A DNA stretch of 64,000 nucleotides from Dendrolimus kikuchii (lineage: Eukaryota; Arthropoda; Insecta; Lepidoptera; Lasiocampidae). The DNA is taken from contig CM034397.1 of NCBI GenBank assembly GCA_019925095.2, forward strand, positions 3,491,763 to 3,555,762, written 5' to 3'. Under the pieces are notes generated by a model that ran no database searches, was not told the DNA's origin, and worked only from the letters and a program-made list of their open reading frames with translations. Within the stretch, counting starts at the first letter, position 1. The number at the start of each line of letters is the position of its first letter. The position numbers were made by a program, and so were the translations under genes. Shown here in pieces: positions 23,401-29,400 of the stretch.

Positions 23401-26400
23401 CGCTCTTCTCCAGATCAACCTCTGCTCACTTACGCCCTGTCCACTGTCACGTATGGCCTACGACCCAGCCCCTTCCTCGCCAATCGATCTATTATACAGC
23501 TGGTCACTGATGAAGGTCACCGTTTTCCCCAGGCTGCACAGGTTCTTACGCACTCCATATTCGTGGATGACATTCTGACTGGGCATGATTCAGTTGACAA
23601 GGCAATAGCTCTGCAGACTGAACTCATTGAGTTACTAGCCCTAGGGGGATTTCATTTGCGAAAGTGGACCTCAAACTCTCGTCAGCTTTTAGAACGCTTC
23701 CCGGATGATCAATGTGACATACCCAAGGATTTTGATGTTGTACCCGACTCCAATGCAATCAAGGTACTTGGTATGCAATGGATACCCCAAACGGACGAAT
23801 TTACATATCACATTTCGGTACCTACACTGGAAAAATTTACCAAAAGGTCAATACTCAGTACCATCGCTCGTTTATACGATCCTAGTGGATGGATCAGCCC
23901 AGTTATTTTCCGCGCAAAACTGCTCATTCAGCACCTATGGACTCTAAAGTTAGACTGGGATGAATCGGCTCCCAATGATGTCACATTTCAATTTCAGCAC
24001 ATTTTTGAAGACTTACCTCTACTCTCTGCTCTTCGACTCCCCAGAACAATTTGCACCAGCAAAGATTCCACCTACACCCTACACGGTTTTGCCGATGCAT
24101 CCGAATCCGGATATGCAGCCGCAGTCTATCTTCATGAAACGAATATCACGGGTCAGGTACACGTCAGACTACTTGTTTCTAAATCCAAGGTAGCCCCCAT
24201 TAAAACCCGACAGACTATACCAAAGCTGGAACTTTCAGCTGCACACCTCACTTCGCTGCTCATTTCTCGCGTCTCTGTTCAACTTTCTGCCCACATTACC
24301 ATTCAGCAACACTTTTGTTGGTCAGACAGTACTATCGTACTCGCCTGGCTTAAAACTCCTTCTCAATCCCTACAGGTCTTTGAGGCCAATCGAGTCTCTG
24401 CCATTGCAGCCAATCCATGTAACCCTACTTGGAGACATGTACCCTCAGCTCTTAACCCTGCCGACTGTGCTAGCAGGGGAATATCAGCACAGGAACTCTT
24501 AGCCTATGACCTATGCTGCCTGGTCTAAAACCCAGAAAAATGGTAGCTCACATCGCGGTTCCTGATCTAGACACGGATTTACTCACGAGATTCAGCTCCT
24601 TAGACACACTTGTAGGCGTAACCGCATGTATTAAACGTTTTGCACACAATTGCTTGGTATCTTCTCACTCTCGCATCGTTGGTCCCATTACCGTAGACGA
24701 ACGTAAGAAAGCGCTCTTACACTGGGTACGCTCAGTCCAACAAAATATGTTCGCTGAAGACATCCACCGACTGCAAACTAACAAATTATGTACAGTGCGA
24801 ATACAACGCCTCTCGCCCTTTCTCAAGGATGGTCTTCTTAGAGTAGGAGGGCGCTTGTCCAACTCAGCCCTTAGATATGACACACAACATCCCCTCATCT
24901 TACCCAGTTCAAGCCCCCTTGTGGACCTAATTATAGATCATTTCCACACTATACACTGCCACCCGGGCGCAGATACACTACACGCACTACTCCGTCAACA
25001 ATACTGGATTTTATCTGGAAGGCGAGTCATTCGTCACCGTGTCTTTAAATGTGTACGCTGTTTTAGGCATCGAGCTCAGCCGAATCCCCCTTTTATGGCC
25101 GACCTACCGGCTGATCGAGTCAGCCCACAACCGGTGTTTAGTCAAGTGTCCACGGATTTTGCCGGACCATTCCTAATTAAATCAAGTACTCTACGCAATG
25201 CCAAACTTCTCAAAGGCTACTTTTGTGTTTTCGTTTGTCTCGCCACCAAGGCAGTGCACTTAGAGGCTGTCTCGGAACTTTCTACGGACGCCTTTTTTGC
25301 GGCATTGCAAAGGTTCGTTAGTCGGCGCGGAATCCCTACCCTAATTCGCTCTGATTGCGGTACAAACTATGTCGGCGCAAGAAATCAGCTCATAGAAGTA
25401 CAAAACTTCTTAAAGGCCAATGATGATAGAATTACGCACAAGCTAGCCACACAGCAGATCACATGGTTGCTCAATCCGCCCTCAGCTCCTTCTTTTGGCG
25501 GTCTGCACGAGGCAGCCGTGAAATCTACTAAGCAATTACTCTATCGCGTATTAGGTGAGCAGCATCTGACCTTTGAAGAATTTTCTACACTCTTAGCCCG
25601 TATTGAGGCCGTTCTCAACTCTCGACCACTCTGCCCTCTGTCTTCAGACCCTACAGACTTCGAAGTCCTAACCGCTGGTCATTTCCTTATAGGTCGCCCA
25701 CTTACCGCATTACCCGAACATTCCCATGAATCCTCTCCTCCATCAACCCTACGACGTTTTCGCTTAGTGCAAGCGTTGGCTCAGCGATTTTGGACCTTGT
25801 GGTCGAAATCCTACCTGCACACTCTCCAATCCCGATCTAAATGGACTACGGAAACCAGTCGACCCAAGATTGGTGAGCTGGTACTCATAAAGGAGGATAA
25901 TCTTCCCAGACTCCAGTGGAAGATGGGAAGAATAAAGAAGATTCTGCCCGGAAAGGATGACGTCGTCCGAGTCGTAGAACTCAGCACCAAGGATGGCAGC
26001 TTAACGAGACCAGTCACAAAGATTGCTCGTCTTCCCCTCGACGACAACAGCACTTAGTCAGCACTATAAATGGGAGCCGTCACCTTTTCCCCGGGCCCCA
26101 GGATGTTCACGCCACCGCGTAACGAACGATGATTCCCCGAAAAAGTAATTTACCCCGCACTTCCGCGTCTCAACGATCAGTCTGAATCGACCCGTCGTAA
26201 AGACATTCACGCATCCAGATCAAAGTTTCAGGAAATTTTGTACGACTGTTGATGAAATCTCTTCTCCTAATGAAATGTGGCGTAAAATGAAATGGTTCAA
26301 AGGGCTTAACTCATCTAGATTTACTGTTGATGATACAACTGCGGAAGCTCTACTTTGCAGTATTTCTCCAGAATCCGCTTGTCCGAAGGAACCTACGTTT

Positions 26401-29400
26401 AAATCCTATAATAAACAGTTAGAAACTGAAATTTCTAGGCAAGAATTTGATAGTTGTCTAAAATGTAAAGACACTGCCCCTGGTTTAGATTCTATTTCCT
26501 ATTCTATGATTTACAACCTCCCAGAATTAGGCAAATTAGTTTTAATTAAACTATATAACATATTTTTTTCTCACAGCTTTGTTCCAAATCAATGGAGATA
26601 TATTCAGTTAGTTCTCATACCAAAATCAGGAGAAGAGTCTTTATCTAGTTCCTCTATTAGGCCTATATCTCTCATATCATGCGTTTGCAAAATTTTTCAT
26701 TCAATACTAAGCAGGAGATTAGAATGGTATTTTGAACATAACAGCTTATTCGCTGACACAACAATTGGATTTAGGAAGGGTCGGTCTTGTTATGATAATT
26801 TGAATTACCTAATATCTAGCATCCAAAGTGGTTTTTCAAACAAATATTTTACTGTAGCTGTTTTTCTTGACATAAAAAATGCTTATAACAATGTTGATAT
26901 GCCCAGTCTTCTAAAAATTATGGATAATCATGGTGTCGGTTCGAAATATTGCAAGTACTTGTGGTCATTTCTGAGCCAAAGATATTTAGGTATTCAAGGA
27001 AAATCTCATATTCCTAATAGAGTAACCCGGTTTGGTTTAGCTCAGGGGGATCCTATGTCACCATTATTGTTTAATATTGTGACTAGTAGTATTTGTAAAG
27101 TAGTCAATAATATACGTGTCTCTCAATATGCTGATGATTTTGTGCTATTCGTAACCTCAAATGATGTAAATACAGCTGAAGAAGAGATTCAAAGTGCTTT
27201 GGAAAGAGTAGTCGAGATTTTACATTCACTAAATCTTGAATTATCACATAGAAAATGTAAGATATGTATTTTTAATCCAGGACGTAAAAGGTTATCTGTT
27301 AACGTTAAAATTCAAAGTACTCAATTAGAAATTGTAGATTCGGTAAAATATCTTGGTATGTGGTTGGATCGATCGCTAAAGTGGTCTAAACATATAAATG
27401 AGATTGTAGAGAAAATGACTAAGTTATTAAATATTTTTAAAATTCTGGCTGGGGCAAATTGGGGTGTACATCAAAAGTATCTGCGCAAACTATATTTAGC
27501 TATTATACGAAGTCGCATTGATTTTGGCTGTTTCTTTTATGATAATGCTGCCCAGTGTCATTTGCTTAAGTTAGACAAAGTGCAAAATCAAGCAATGCGA
27601 ATAATAGGCGGTTTTATTCGAACAACTCCCATTCATGTGATGGAAAGTGAGCTTAGTCTAGAACCATTATATATACGCAGATGGTTTCTCTGCGGTAAAT
27701 TTTGGCTGAAAATAAATTCATCTCAAAGAAATCCCTTCCACGATATTAAATCAGACTTTAGTAAAATTTCTCAACATCAATTTTGGCATAACAGACGAAA
27801 ACCTCTATTATTTACTATGTTTGCAGCTTTAAAAGATTATACTAAGTTTAAATATATAGACATGTTCACCTTAGATGTATGGGTAAATAATATAGATCTA
27901 TCTAAAATTGTAAAACTTCAAATTGATGAACCTTTAAAATCTAAACGACTTTATAATCCACTTTGCTTGAAAAACATCTTTGATGATTTCATCGCCAATA
28001 ATTATAACGCATACACTAAAATATTTACAGATGCTTCGAAAAGCGACACAGGGACTGGAGCTGCTTTCTTTGACACGCAGGCCAACTTGTGGATGAGGTT
28101 TAGAATAGATAATACAGCTTGCATAATGGAAGCGGAGCTTGTGGCTTTATCTGAAGCGTTAGCATATATTATATCAACTGAGTACGATAAAATTGTCATA
28201 TTCACTGACTCCATGAGCGCGCTCCAACATTTGGCTCGGTGTACCTCTATGGCAAGAGGATCACCGGTAGCCTACATCATTTTGGGTCTTATTTTACAAG
28301 TCCAAAACTTAGGGAAAGAAGTGATAATGCAGTGGGTACCATCACATGTTGGTCTGCGGGACAACGAAAAAGCTGATACTTTAGCAAAACAAGCCATTTC
28401 CGAGGGAGTTGAGTTGAATTATATACCGAATTACACTAATTACACTCCAACGATTAAGAGTCTTTGCTATAACATGTGGAAGGTGTATTTTGACGAAAGA
28501 TCTCAGGAAAAAGGCATTTGGTATAAAACGATCCAACCATATCCTTTGCGGTCAACTTGGATTAAAAATCAAGTGATGAATCGAGAATTTACTGTTATAT
28601 CTTTAAGATTACGATCTGGACACATTCCACGGAACAAATTTTTGCACATGATGAGATTAGCACCTACACCAAACTGTTCTTCGTGTCAGATGTGTAAAAT
28701 AGATGACGTCTTTCATGTATTAGTGGAATGTGTCCAAACTAACAGCCTTAGAAATAATATTAATTTGTTTGATGTAGGCTGGTGCAACAGCATTTTGGCT
28801 GAGCCCTTATCAGACTCTGCCAAAAAGATTTATAAATATCTTGCACACGCCACCTAATTTAAGTATATGTTGATTGTTAATTATTAAGGCGACATAGCCA
28901 AGTTGTGGCTAAGCCTTTAAGAAGAATAAAAAAAATGAAAATATATCATTGGGGAATTGATTGCTCTACTTTTTCCTCTTTAACAGTATCAAAATTTGCT
29001 TTGAAAGCGGTAGTAGACTCATAACTTTCAATAAGTAATTCAATTTTGAAATTCTATTAAATATTTTTTTTTTTCATTAAATAATTTAAAAAACAATCTT
29101 ACCCATAAGAGGAACAGCTGATAAGATCCCCTGTCTAGCAATACTAAGACTCATATCGCAAGCAACTGCTGGCATCAGCACAGAGAAGCCGAAGATGTCA
29201 AGATACATCGCCAGGATGAGCAGGCAGCATGAGCATTGCATGGCCAAATTGTATTTGCCATAGCCTGAAATATTCACACAATAATTAAATTTAGAATATA
29301 AATTTAATTTACATACAAAAGTCGTGTGATTAATAAAATAATATTCAGAATTTGTTACTAATTAAATATTTTTACAAGTTTTGCGTTTCCTGCCACTGGG

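Larger units (their letters stand above)
19582..26200 (+). mobile_element. BEL/Pao LTR retrotransposon nested in the LINE
   Basis: A tRNA-Tyr-type primer site at 19834 follows a leader-like region of about 240 bp. gag is at 20515-21999 and pol at 22000-26057. A polypurine-like TCCCCGGGCCCCAGGATG comes before TGTTCACGCC at 26103. Two full matching LTRs could not be found: the region right of 26103 resembles the left end only over the first 15 bases or so. The element may have lost or rearranged its LTRs. The flanking 20-bp direct repeats are at 19577 and 26196. Confidence 0.8.
17039..28936 (+). mobile_element. I-like LINE, near full length, split by a BEL/Pao element
   Basis: 5-prime UTR from CAGTGGCGAGGTGCAG, ORF1 at 17196, ORF2 starting at 18598 and resuming near 26221 after a 6.6 kb insertion, and a short 3-prime UTR ending GAATAAAAAAAATG. 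The order endonuclease, reverse transcriptase, RNase H in ORF2 is that of the I group. No target duplication could be assigned. The host is the intron between transporter exons 2 and 3, in the opposite orientation. Confidence 0.85.

Noticed and set aside
24505..24530. Programmed frameshift in BEL/Pao pol
   Set aside because: No slippery heptamer was seen and the break falls after RNase H, where other BEL/Pao elements read through; a simple indel is more likely.
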